Origin: Winogradskyella vidalii | GTDB taxonomy: Bacteria; Bacteroidota; Bacteroidia; Flavobacteriales; Flavobacteriaceae | Direction of reading: 5' to 3' | Length of the DNA: 64,000 nucleotides | NCBI RefSeq assembly: GCF_013403955.1 | Contig: NZ_JABFDG010000001.1 | Location: 1,302,001 to 1,366,000, forward strand | Shown: in pieces, positions 1-8,982 of the stretch | Numbering within the stretch: the first letter of the stretch is position 1 | Layout: every line of letters starts with the position of its first letter | The notes under the pieces: model-generated | What the model saw: the letters and a program-made list of their open reading frames with translations, nothing else | The model's database searches: none | What the model was told of the DNA's origin: nothing | Position numbers and translations under genes: made by a program

Positions 1-53
1 CGTGTAACCAACCTTACCAATCGAAAATTTAAAAATACAGCCTAGAAACCCTG

Positions 54-61
54 TAATTTTG
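54..61 (+). promoter_or_regulatory. Putative -7 promoter box of the first secreted protein
   Basis: TAATTTTG matches the Bacteroidetes -7 consensus TAnnTTTG. It lies 26 bases before the ATG at 88, which places the transcript start near 65. No clear -33 TTG is visible at the usual distance. Confidence 0.45.
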
Positions 62-87
62 TTTCATAATTAAATACAAAACAGAAG

Positions 88-2664
88 ATGAAAACATTTT
101 ACACTTTAAAAAATCAATTACTACTTATAGTTTTAACGTTTATTAGTTTTGCTATTCAAGCACAGGACGAACCTTTTAACTGTGATTATAATGCTTATTT
201 GTTTCAATATAATGATGTGTATGCTATTGATTTAGCTTCTGGAAATTCTTATATGGTAGCAGAAGATGTTACGCCTGGTAATATTAATGGTGCTGCATAT
301 AATCCTGCTGATGGCTACATTTGGGGCTATTTAAAAACACCAGAAAAAACCATTGTAAGAATTGGTAAAAACTTTACAACCACCTCTTATTATATTGATG
401 AATTATCTAGTAGCAATAAATACATTGGTGATATAAGTGCAGAAGGTATTTATTATCTTAAAGGTAGCGGAACAACTTATTCTAAAATAGATTTAGATCC
501 AGAATCTGATAATTATACGCAATATCAATCTACAGCGGTATTATCTCAAAATATTAATATTCATGATTGGGCTTTTAATGCTGTAGATGGTCAATTATAT
601 GCTGTTGAAAAAAACACTAATATTTTATATCGAATTAATCCAGAAGACGGTGTAGTAACCACTTTAGGCATTGCGCCAATTCTATCAGGATTAAGCTATT
701 CTTATGGCGCTGTTTATTTTGATGCAGATGGTCGTTTTTATATTTCGGCAAATGAAACAGGAACTATTTACGTTATTCAAAACGTACAAGACATTAATTC
801 GGTAATCGATATAGATGCAAATTTATTTGCTTTTGGTCCTTCTAGTTCTAGTAATGATGGCGCACGTTGCCCAACGGCACCGGTTTTACAGGAAATTTGT
901 GATAATGGCATCGATGATGATGGTGACGGACTTATAGATTGTGAAGATCCTTCTTGTTCTGGTTTTGGAATGTGTGATGTGATTGCTGCACCAACTTCTA
1001 GCTCAAACGATGGCGGATTAGAAAGTAATAACAGATTATCGGAACAAATAAATGCTAGAAACTTTAAACGAGCAAAAACAGGTTATAAATTTAATGTAGC
1101 GACAGCTAAGCGTGTTTCTAAAACTTTAAATTATGCTAAGAGTAATCTCAATTCAGGTTTTACATTACAAGATTTGGTGCCACTAACAAGTATCAATGAA
1201 GATGAAGCAGTAGAAGCTACACCAGCAGATTTAATAGGGATTACAAATGCGACCGAAATATATGCTTTAGATTATATAAAAAACAATAGTTCAGTAGCTT
1301 CCGTTTTAGCTTTAAAAACAGAAAACGGCGTATATGAGCATACCAAATATATTTGTGATCGTTTGCTAGGAGCAGAAATAATAGCTGTATCTACAATAGC
1401 TATAAATGAACAACAATTTATAAAGTCTATTATTAAAAATGAAGATGGGACGCATGAGTTTGTTTTAAGTTTATCTGCAAAAGTAGTTAATGACGATGCT
1501 AACTTTGCAGTAGATAGTCACTGGAATTTAGATCAGTACGAAGACAATGTCACCTATTATAACTTTCAGATTTGGTCTAATACTATTGATGATTTATATC
1601 TATTAGGACAAGAAGTCTTAAATTTATTAGAAGTACAAAAACCTATTGATAGTTATAACAATTCAACGCCTCCAACGGTATTTGTTAGAAAAGGAAGTTA
1701 TAATAACGGTGGTTTAGATTTACAAATTATTAATACCAATGCAACAGAAACTGTATATTTAGATGCAGGCTATAGAACTACGGAAACAGAAGATTTCCAA
1801 AATCTTAATTCAACAATTAATTTAGATGGCAATTACATTACTAATATAACAATTGATACTGGAAGTTTATTTGATATTGGTTTTAGAATTGGAGATGGTA
1901 TTGCAACTCCAGATGACCTATTTATGTCTGATGGTCCTTGGGGTATTGATGCGTCGCAAAGCGGAACAGAAATTTTAGATTATAGCGTTACTACTAATGA
2001 TTTTGAGTTTAATACTTCAGATTTCCCAGTAGAAAGAAATGTAAATCTTACGGCCATTACAGATTCTTATGTGGCTGCTTACCGAGCATTAACACCAAGA
2101 TTTAAAGCCGTAGACTTATCAACGTATAATAGTTTTAATTTTAGTGCCAGCGGTACAGGAGAGTTAGAAATTACATTTGTAAGAGAGAGTATAGCTAACT
2201 GGGAGGAGCAATATAAAACCACAGTAACGTTAAACAATGCATTACAAGATTATACTGTAATTCTTGATGATGCTAATCTAAACGATGTTGTAACACTTGT
2301 ATTTACGATGGTGTCAGAAGACGGAACGACAGCAACTAAAGAAATGACTTTAAACAACCTGTATTTTTCAGAAACGAGTGCATTATCAATTACAGAATAC
2401 ACTACGGATACCAATATTATAAAAGCATTTCCTAACCCTATGATTACACAGGCGGAACTACAATTTACGGTTGGCCAAAACGAAACTGTACAATTCATAA
2501 TGTACAACCAATTAGGTAAGCAAGTGTATAATACGACTTACAATGCTAAACCAGGCAAAAATAGTATTTCCATAAACAGAGCGAATTTAAGCTCAGGGCT
2601 ATATTTCTGTAAAATTGTTAGTAATCAGTACGAATTTAATCCCCTAAAATTAATTATTAATTAA
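88..2664 (+). CDS. Large secreted protein with T9SS type A sorting domain
   Basis: An 858-residue secreted protein of unknown function. A signal peptide (about residues 1-25, ending AIQAQ) is followed by a region of repeated short blades (about 30-270) resembling the DUF6923/propeller-type domain that summarises values such as DLASGNSY. An acidic EICDNGIDDDGDGLIDCEDPSC stretch follows (about 270-290), a calcium-binding-like linker frequent in Bacteroidetes exoproteins. A long unrecognised middle follows, and the last ~80 residues (FPNPM...GLYFCKIV) form a type A C-terminal domain for export and anchoring by the type IX secretion system. The ATG at 88 directly precedes a canonical signal peptide. 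The gene stands alone between a promoter and a strong terminator. Confidence 0.85.
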   Translation: MKTFYTLKNQLLLIVLTFISFAIQAQDEPFNCDYNAYLFQYNDVYAIDLASGNSYMVAEDVTPGNINGAAYNPADGYIWGYLKTPEKTIVRIGKNFTTTSYYIDELSSSNKYIGDISAEGIYYLKGSGTTYSKIDLDPESDNYTQYQSTAVLSQNINIHDWAFNAVDGQLYAVEKNTNILYRINPEDGVVTTLGIAPILSGLSYSYGAVYFDADGRFYISANETGTIYVIQNVQDINSVIDIDANLFAFGPSSSSNDGARCPTAPVLQEICDNGIDDDGDGLIDCEDPSCSGFGMCDVIAAPTSSSNDGGLESNNRLSEQINARNFKRAKTGYKFNVATAKRVSKTLNYAKSNLNSGFTLQDLVPLTSINEDEAVEATPADLIGITNATEIYALDYIKNNSSVASVLALKTENGVYEHTKYICDRLLGAEIIAVSTIAINEQQFIKSIIKNEDGTHEFVLSLSAKVVNDDANFAVDSHWNLDQYEDNVTYYNFQIWSNTIDDLYLLGQEVLNLLEVQKPIDSYNNSTPPTVFVRKGSYNNGGLDLQIINTNATETVYLDAGYRTTETEDFQNLNSTINLDGNYITNITIDTGSLFDIGFRIGDGIATPDDLFMSDGPWGIDASQSGTEILDYSVTTNDFEFNTSDFPVERNVNLTAITDSYVAAYRALTPRFKAVDLSTYNSFNFSASGTGELEITFVRESIANWEEQYKTTVTLNNALQDYTVILDDANLNDVVTLVFTMVSEDGTTATKEMTLNNLYFSETSALSITEYTTDTNIIKAFPNPMITQAELQFTVGQNETVQFIMYNQLGKQVYNTTYNAKPGKNSISINRANLSSGLYFCKIVSNQYEFNPLKLIIN

Positions 2665-2690
2665 TGACCCTAATTAATTCCTTGTGATAT

Positions 2691-2728
2691 AAGGCAAAAG
2701 CGAAAGCTTTTGCCTTTTCTTTTTTTAT
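2691..2728 (+). terminator. Rho-independent terminator
   Basis: An 11-bp perfect stem (AAGGCAAAAGC / GCTTTTGCCTT) with a GAAA tetraloop is followed by a T-rich tract. It ends the transcript of the 88-2664 gene. Confidence 0.9.
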
Positions 2729-2858
2729 CGTGGTTTGGGTTTAAATGGTATATTTATGAGGTGATTAATAAAACATCAAAAATTTAACAACACTGTACAC
2801 TTATATTAGAATATCATTTTTACTTGTATTCTGTTGTTTGTACGTAACTATAAGTAAC

Positions 2859-3776
2859 ATGAGAATAACGACAATAATTCTGCTATTTTTTACAATTAAT
2901 CTAAATGCGCAAGAAAAATCTGAAAAAGCAAAAGCGTTTCTCAAAGCTCTGGACTCGGACAAAGTAATTACTGAATATTATGGTAAATACAAGAATAAGA
3001 TACTGGAATCAGCAGAATTAATTTTAATTGAATCAGGTTTAGATATAAAAGATAGTTTAACTGTAAATGAATTTACAGAATCTATTAACAAAAACTTTAG
3101 GTTTTATATCCAAGAAGCAAAAGATAGAACGTTATTAATTTATTCAAATTATGAAGTGGACAGGTTAGAGAACTTCATCAATTTAACTGAATCAGAACCA
3201 GATTTCAACAAAGTGCTTGTAGAAACTAATTATGCAAAAATTGTTGAAAACATTATAAATGAACATAGCGAATATGTCTTACATGATATACCATTTATAA
3301 TAAAGGGAATAAAAGCTATTTATAAACCTTTAAAATTAAGACTAATAATTGATAACGACACTATAATAAATATTAGTAAAACTGACTTGAATTTAAAATT
3401 AGTGACCACAAATGAAAAATATCCACAAATAGAAGTTTTAAATAAGTTAACCTCTGATATTACAATTCCAGAAGATTTAGAATATAAAGATATAGAACAT
3501 GTACTTGTTACTTATAATGACAAACAATATACTTTTTTCGAAAATCATTATGAAAGTTTACCAAAAGAATTAAGAGCGATTTTAAGTGAAAAAGATAAAG
3601 AATTACATAATCCTTTATCTAAATATTGTTTTGAAAAATTACTCTATTGGGAAATTAATATTGACAACAACCCTAAACAAAACCGAGATTATGAATTAAT
3701 TAAAAGAGAAAATGAGAATATTAAAGGCATGATAAGCTTTAAAACTCGAATGAAAACAATCGGAACAATAAAATAG
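2859..3776 (+). CDS. Secreted protein of unknown function
   Basis: A 305-residue protein that I do not recognise. The ATG at 2859 is preferred over an upstream in-frame TTG at 2838, because it directly precedes a signal peptide (MRITTIILLFFTINLNAQ, cleavage near residue 18). The mature part is Lys/Glu-rich and largely helical in its first half (about 20-130), with more beta-like segments from 150 to 230. The weak sequence THNEFTES-like region near residue 70 gives no family assignment. There is no T9SS tail and no Cys-based active site. It stands alone, with a 370-base gene-free stretch behind it. The coding sequence is real by length and signal peptide, but no function can be proposed. Confidence 0.7.
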   Translation: MRITTIILLFFTINLNAQEKSEKAKAFLKALDSDKVITEYYGKYKNKILESAELILIESGLDIKDSLTVNEFTESINKNFRFYIQEAKDRTLLIYSNYEVDRLENFINLTESEPDFNKVLVETNYAKIVENIINEHSEYVLHDIPFIIKGIKAIYKPLKLRLIIDNDTIINISKTDLNLKLVTTNEKYPQIEVLNKLTSDITIPEDLEYKDIEHVLVTYNDKQYTFFENHYESLPKELRAILSEKDKELHNPLSKYCFEKLLYWEINIDNNPKQNRDYELIKRENENIKGMISFKTRMKTIGTIK

Positions 3777-4148
3777 CTACACATAACACGGTGTATTATT
3801 AATTGTATGGCTTTGGTTCATCTAAATTATTCCGAAGGAATGTTAATTTTATCAGGCTCAGTTTTGTCTGCTAAACTAGTAGCGTAAAGTACGCTACTGA
3901 TTATGCACAAAAATGCTAATATTTGTGAGATACTCATAAAATATCAACTTACCTAATCGGATTTTTTATAGGGTCAGCTTTGTACTTCTTAAAAATCTAA
4001 ACGCATAAATAGGTAGTTTCGTTCTAGAATAATTGTTCCAATAATCTCTTTGTTATTCGAACTTTATTTAGTCAATAAAAATGGAGATAAAAAGGTGTTT
4101 TAGAAATCGTGTTAAAAATATAAACGAATTGAACTGTAAATAAATTTA
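3777..4148. other. Gene-free spacer with small inverted repeat
   Basis: No credible coding sequence lies in these 372 bases between convergent genes. An 8-bp inverted repeat (AGTAGCGT 3878-3885, ACGCTACT 3891-3898) is present but has no T tract on either strand, so it is not a clear terminator. The first 35 bases contain ACAC-GGTGT near 3787. Confidence 0.5.
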
Positions 4149-6212
4149 TTAATCTCTATCAAAAACCGCTTTCTTCAAAAACAACCATTTAAAACGTAAC
4201 CCAACTTCTGTAAACGTAAATCCAGCAGCTGTAGCAGAAGCAATATTACTACGTGTACCATAAACATTTAATAAACTACGTTCCGAGAATCGGTAGCCAA
4301 AAGCACCTTGTAAACGGTAAGTGCTCTGTTTGGCATCATCTTCAATAAATTGATAACCAAAAGCGACTGTAGCGTTGTAAAACCATTCTTTAGGTTTGGC
4401 AGCAGCTTCGTCTTTAATAATATTAACAAATAGTTCTCCAGCATTAAATTTCTCAGGACTAAAATATATAGTTGGAACTTGTTCTTTAAATGTAATATGT
4501 TGATAGTTGAAACCCGCTTTTAAAGAAGGTTTTGGCAGCAAATTGTAATATAAAGAAGTAAATAATAGGTTTCTGTTATTACCATCATTTTGAGAGGTGT
4601 GAATTAACTGTGTAAACCAACCCAAGTTAAAATTAGTACTTAAGTTATAATTAGCATAATAGTTATTTTGTACCAACTCTCGGTCTAATAACTCGGCATT
4701 AAAACTTTCTATCTGACGTTTGTAACCAATATCTAGGGTTTGCATTTTAAACGATTTGATATTAAGAGACAAGTCCGTTAAAAGTTGTGTGTAATTAGAA
4801 GTGTCTGCATTTGCAGAAGTTACACCTGCTGTACCTTTAAAGGTAATACTAGGAATCAATTGATACCCTATGCCTAAAGACAAATCACTAGACGTAGCAC
4901 TAATATCTGTTACAGTATTTTTAGTCGTTCTGTAGCCATAGTTTCCTAAGAGTTTAAATCGGGTAGACAACGGAAATTCTACTGTATTAGTAAGCGCATA
5001 AGCTTCGTTGTCGCCATTATCAAACGTATAAGACGCTTTCGTTTCTAGGGTAGGTGTAAAACTGTTATCTAATTGCTTAATAAAATTGACAGCATCTTTT
5101 TGATTGTCGTAAAAGGTTAAGGTATTTTCTGCTGAGGTGTATGCATCGCCTGTATAACCCAAAGCTTTTAATACGTTTGCTTTTCCGAGGTTTCCATCAA
5201 AAGACGTACTATCGTTTTTTAATATTTGATTATAATCTATTAAACTCTTTTTAAAATCACTCTTGTAAATATTTAAGGTTGCTCTTAAAGCTAATACCCA
5301 ATTTTCGTTAGGGGTTTTTGTAATTAATCTGTCAATTAAATTTTTAGCCTCTTTAAATTTTTTATTCCAGATTAGTGCTTGTGCGTAGCGTTCTGTAGTT
5401 TGTTTAACGATGGAAGCTTCTGTAGCGGAGGTTAAACTATTATAGGCTTCAGTGCTTAATTCTAAAGCTTTTTTCTCTTTTCCATTTAAGTGTTCTACCA
5501 AAGCCAAACCATTTAAGGCAATAATTTTGTGTTTTGGTTGTTCGGCCAAACGATTATAGATGGTTTTAGCACGATCTAATTTGTTCCAAATTAAATAGAG
5601 GTTGGCTAAGTTTAATAAGATGTCTTTATCATCACCATATAATTCTAAGTTTTTGTTTAGTAAGGTTTCTGCTTTTTCATAATTCTGGGCTTGTTGATTT
5701 TGATACGCATAACCCAAATAAATATATTTTTTAGAAACCATAGCATTTGGGTTTCCTGGTGAAACGTCTAATGCTTTATTTACCATTGTCAAAGCATCTT
5801 CATATTCCTTTAAATTAGACAAGGTATTAGCAAAACCTAATAAAGCAGCAAAACTTTTTGGGTCTTCTTTAACTAATCCTTGGTAGTATACTTTTGCAGC
5901 TGTAAAGTTGCTATTCCATAATAGTGATTCCCCATAATTTAATTTTACTTCAAAATCATTGGGGTAATCGGCAAGTAAATCGGTAAATAAGGTGTTGGCT
6001 GCTTCTGGTTTTCCGTTTAGGCCTATAGCTCTACCATAACATAGACGGGCTGTTTTATTATCAGGGTGTTCTTCTAATACAGAACTAAAGAATGATTCCG
6101 CTTTAGCATATTTACCAGTTTCTAGATAGGTGAACCCTTCTTTCATGTTTTGAGCGGAGGCGCTAAAAAGGATAAAAAGTAAGCCGATATTTATAAGAGA
6201 TTTTAAGGTCAT
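4149..6212 (-). CDS. TPR/beta-barrel outer-membrane protein, likely polysaccharide exporter
   Basis: A 687-residue outer-membrane protein. The start at 6212 is chosen because MTLKSLINIGLLFILFSASAQ is a signal peptide; an in-frame ATG 18 codons upstream would bury it. Residues ~25-400 are about ten tetratricopeptide repeats (for example YLETGKYAKAESFFSSVLEEHP). Residues ~410-687 alternate in beta-strands with aromatic girdles and end in VGLRFKWLFLKK, consistent with a 14-18-strand barrel of the PgaA/BcsC/PelB or YaiO kind; a YFSPEKF segment recalls the FSP motif of such barrels. TPR plus barrel is the architecture of outer-membrane exporters of exopolysaccharides. The gene is divergent from the MOP-type membrane protein and GT4 genes, which supports that role. 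The exact family is not certain. Confidence 0.75.
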   Translation of the reverse strand: MTLKSLINIGLLFILFSASAQNMKEGFTYLETGKYAKAESFFSSVLEEHPDNKTARLCYGRAIGLNGKPEAANTLFTDLLADYPNDFEVKLNYGESLLWNSNFTAAKVYYQGLVKEDPKSFAALLGFANTLSNLKEYEDALTMVNKALDVSPGNPNAMVSKKYIYLGYAYQNQQAQNYEKAETLLNKNLELYGDDKDILLNLANLYLIWNKLDRAKTIYNRLAEQPKHKIIALNGLALVEHLNGKEKKALELSTEAYNSLTSATEASIVKQTTERYAQALIWNKKFKEAKNLIDRLITKTPNENWVLALRATLNIYKSDFKKSLIDYNQILKNDSTSFDGNLGKANVLKALGYTGDAYTSAENTLTFYDNQKDAVNFIKQLDNSFTPTLETKASYTFDNGDNEAYALTNTVEFPLSTRFKLLGNYGYRTTKNTVTDISATSSDLSLGIGYQLIPSITFKGTAGVTSANADTSNYTQLLTDLSLNIKSFKMQTLDIGYKRQIESFNAELLDRELVQNNYYANYNLSTNFNLGWFTQLIHTSQNDGNNRNLLFTSLYYNLLPKPSLKAGFNYQHITFKEQVPTIYFSPEKFNAGELFVNIIKDEAAAKPKEWFYNATVAFGYQFIEDDAKQSTYRLQGAFGYRFSERSLLNVYGTRSNIASATAAGFTFTEVGLRFKWLFLKKAVFDRD

Positions 6213-6261
6213 AATTTCTTTGTAATTTTCTAATTGCAAGTTACGGCTTAATAGTTCGTCA

Positions 6262-6275
6262 TTCATCTACAGCAA
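6262..6275. promoter_or_regulatory. Shared motif in the divergent polysaccharide promoter region
   Basis: ATTCATCTACA is found here, between the divergently read exporter and flippase genes, and again at 14877 in the other divergent promoter region of the cluster. It may be an operator half-site. Support is limited to this shared 11-mer. Confidence 0.25.
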
Positions 6276-6357
6276 CTTGCCATCCGTCGAAATATACAGA
6301 ACATACACGGAAATACGAGAGATATTTGTGTCAGATTTAAACGAATACCTATTAAAA

Positions 6358-7623
6358 ATGAAGCAAATATTAGCTGTAATCCAATCGAGAAAATTAACGC
6401 CAGAGCAAGTCTTTATGGTCAGTGTTTTAGCTGTAAATGGAGGCAATTATTTATATAACCTTATATTAGGAAGGGTACTTGGGCCTACCGAATTTGCGGA
6501 TGCAGCCGTATTAATTACTTTTCTATTAGTTCTCTCTTTTATGGCGATGACCTTTCAATTGGTAACCGCAAAATTTTCTGTATTATTTGAAAATAATGTC
6601 TTTAAAAATTTTATAGCCAAAACTTATCAGCAAGCTTTTTTAATAGGAATTGCTTTAGGGATTTTAATTATCGTTTTTTCGTCTCAGTTAAAAACAGTTT
6701 TTAATACCTCTTCCTCCTTAATGTTTGTCATTTTTGGATGTGGTGTGCCTTTATACTTTTTAATGAGTGTTAATAGAGGGACTTTTCAGGGTAAAAAAGC
6801 CTATAAGTCTTTATCAATAACGTATCAAGGTGAAATGTTAAGTCGGTTGTTAATTACATTAGGGTTGATATTTTTATTCAATATACAATCGTCTGCGGTT
6901 ATTGCCATTGGTATTGTACTCTCTTTTGTATTCGGAATGTTTCCTTTTGCAACCAAAAATATCAGTTTTAAAAAACCGAAAGCCTTAACTTTAGATTACA
7001 GCAAACAGATTAAAAACTTCTTTTTGTTAACGGCTTTTTATGAACTTACACAGATCATAATTAATAATAGTGATATCTTATTAGTAAAACATTATTTTGA
7101 ATCTTACGAAGCGGGCTTATATGCTTCATTGGCCTTAATAGGTAGAATTGTATATTTTATAGCATGGATGTTTGTAATGTTATTATTGCCAGCGGTGGTA
7201 GAGTTGAAGAAAGAAGGCAAAGAAACGGCTTCCGTATTATTTAAATATGTGGGTTATATTGCTTTCATTTCAATCATTATTGTTTTAACCTGTTTCAGTT
7301 TTCCTGAGCTTATTATAAAATTACTTTTTGGAGAACAGTATATTTCTATGGCGCCTTTATTATGGAAATATGCCATTGCCACTTCTATGTTTGCTATTTC
7401 TAACATCTTTGCGTATTACTACCTCTCTTTAGATAAATATGTTCCCGTAATCATTTCTGGAGTGTTCGGAATGCTACAAATGGTGTTAGTTGTATTTTTT
7501 CATGATAGTTTAGAACAGGTTGTGCATATGCAAATAATAGCAATGACGTTGTTGTTAATCATACAGTTAGTGTTTTTTAAACTTGAAATAATGACACAAA
7601 AAACGGCTTTGTCTAAACAATAA
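6358..7623 (+). CDS. MOP-superfamily polysaccharide membrane protein (Wzx/PelG-like)
   Basis: A 421-residue polytopic inner-membrane protein with about 12 hydrophobic helices. The N-terminal region FGR-like VLGPTEFADAAVLITFLL is typical of polysaccharide flippases of the MOP (MATE/Wzx) superfamily, where G-x-x-L-G-P-x-x-F/Y opens the fold. An in-frame TTG at 6277 would add 27 charged residues that no family member needs, so the ATG at 6358 is preferred. It likely flips or translocates lipid-linked sugar or polymer across the inner membrane. It is followed by a GT4 gene and is divergent from the TPR/barrel exporter, the same trio as PelG, PelF and PelB. The family is clear; the substrate is unknown. 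Confidence 0.82.
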   Translation: MKQILAVIQSRKLTPEQVFMVSVLAVNGGNYLYNLILGRVLGPTEFADAAVLITFLLVLSFMAMTFQLVTAKFSVLFENNVFKNFIAKTYQQAFLIGIALGILIIVFSSQLKTVFNTSSSLMFVIFGCGVPLYFLMSVNRGTFQGKKAYKSLSITYQGEMLSRLLITLGLIFLFNIQSSAVIAIGIVLSFVFGMFPFATKNISFKKPKALTLDYSKQIKNFFLLTAFYELTQIIINNSDILLVKHYFESYEAGLYASLALIGRIVYFIAWMFVMLLLPAVVELKKEGKETASVLFKYVGYIAFISIIIVLTCFSFPELIIKLLFGEQYISMAPLLWKYAIATSMFAISNIFAYYYLSLDKYVPVIISGVFGMLQMVLVVFFHDSLEQVVHMQIIAMTLLLIIQLVFFKLEIMTQKTALSKQ

Positions 7624-7732
7624 TTCCATTCGTCGACAGTAAAGTGTCTTCGAAAGAAAGAGTTGATTATTAGACAAATAAAATCTGAAATTTGCATTGT
7701 AATTAATAAAAACATTTAAAATTTACCTCATT

Positions 7733-8950
7733 ATGAAATTAGCTATTGTTACCGCATATCCTCCAAGTAAAGTCACTTTAAACGAGTATGCTTACCATTT
7801 AGTAAAGCAGTTTAGACAAAAGCAAGCGGTTACAGAACTTATTTTACTGACCGATAAAACTGAAGGAGCAAAGGATATTGAATTTACAGAGCAAGGTTGT
7901 ATAATTACAGTTAAAGAATGTTGGTCTTTTAATAGCTACAGAAATATATTTTCAGTAACTAAAGCCATTAATACTACAAAACCAGATGCGGTATTGTTCA
8001 ACCTACAGTTTATGAAGTTTGGTGATAAAAAAGTGGCTGCAGCCTTGGGTTTAATGTTGCCATGGGTTTGTAAGTTAAAAAATATTCCTAATATCGTATT
8101 ATTACACAATATTTTAGAAGAAGTAGATTTAGGAAGTGCAGGTTTTACGTCTAATAAATTGATGCAAAAAATTTACGGATTCATTGGAACTAGTTTAACA
8201 AAGCTAATTTTAAAAGCGGATACCGTAGCGGTAACCATGCAGAAATATGTTAATATATTAGAGGTTAAATATTTAGCTCCTAATGTAAAATTGATACCTC
8301 ACGGTACTTTTGAAATCGCAGAAGAACCAAACTATAGTTTACCAAAGGGACCAATGCAAATCATGACCTTCGGAAAATTTGGAACCTACAAAAAAGTGGA
8401 AGGAATGATTGAAGCCGTAGAATTGGTTAGAGCTAAAACAGGATTAGATTTAGAAGTTGTTATTGCAGGAACAGATAATCCAAATGTTCCAGGATATTTA
8501 GCTAAAGTACAAGAAGATTATAAACATGTTTCTCAGGTAAGATTTACAGGTTATGTTGAAGAACACGAGGTACCAACCTTATTTAATGAAAGTGCGGTAG
8601 TTGTATTTCCTTACACATCAACTACAGGAAGCTCGGGTGTTTTACACCAAGCAGGAAGTTACGGTAAAGCAGTGGTTATGCCAGATTTGGGTGACTTAGC
8701 TTTGTTAGTACAAGATGAAGGTTATAGAGGTGAATTTTTTGAGCCAACTAGCGTAGAAAGTTTAGCATCGGCCATAGAGGCCATAGTAACCGATGAAGCC
8801 TATAGACTAAAACTTTCTAAAATTAATTACAATGCAGCCACAGCACATCCAATGTCGCAAATAGCAGATATGTATTTAGAAACCTTTTCAGAAATTATGA
8901 CTAAAAAAGAACATAATGCAATGGTTGTTAATACAACCGTGATTAAGTAA
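7733..8950 (+). CDS. GT4-family glycosyltransferase
   Basis: A 405-residue cytoplasmic glycosyltransferase with the two Rossmann-like halves of the GT-B fold. The N-terminal half begins MKLAIVTAYPPSKVTLNEYAYHLV, the usual acceptor-binding start (YPP..GG-like loop). The C-terminal half (from about residue 205, MTFGKFGTYKKVEGMIEAV) holds the sugar-nucleotide site; HQAGSYGKAVVMPDLGD with an upstream FPYTSTTGSSGV stretch corresponds to the E-x7-E region of GT4 enzymes, though the first Glu is replaced here. It follows the MOP-type membrane gene by 109 bases and probably builds the polymer or its lipid-linked precursor. The donor sugar cannot be read from sequence; the cluster's phosphomannose isomerase hints at mannose or GDP-mannose. 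Confidence 0.85.
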   Translation: MKLAIVTAYPPSKVTLNEYAYHLVKQFRQKQAVTELILLTDKTEGAKDIEFTEQGCIITVKECWSFNSYRNIFSVTKAINTTKPDAVLFNLQFMKFGDKKVAAALGLMLPWVCKLKNIPNIVLLHNILEEVDLGSAGFTSNKLMQKIYGFIGTSLTKLILKADTVAVTMQKYVNILEVKYLAPNVKLIPHGTFEIAEEPNYSLPKGPMQIMTFGKFGTYKKVEGMIEAVELVRAKTGLDLEVVIAGTDNPNVPGYLAKVQEDYKHVSQVRFTGYVEEHEVPTLFNESAVVVFPYTSTTGSSGVLHQAGSYGKAVVMPDLGDLALLVQDEGYRGEFFEPTSVESLASAIEAIVTDEAYRLKLSKINYNAATAHPMSQIADMYLETFSEIMTKKEHNAMVVNTTVIK

Positions 8951-8982
8951 TCTAAACTTACTAAGAATAGAAATACTTAATA

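Noticed and set aside
3878..3898. Inverted repeat as terminator between convergent genes
   Set aside because: There is no T tract on either side.
6277..6357. Extended N terminus of the flippase from a TTG start
   Set aside because: The added 27 residues are charged and unlike the family, and the ATG at 6358 fits the first membrane helix.
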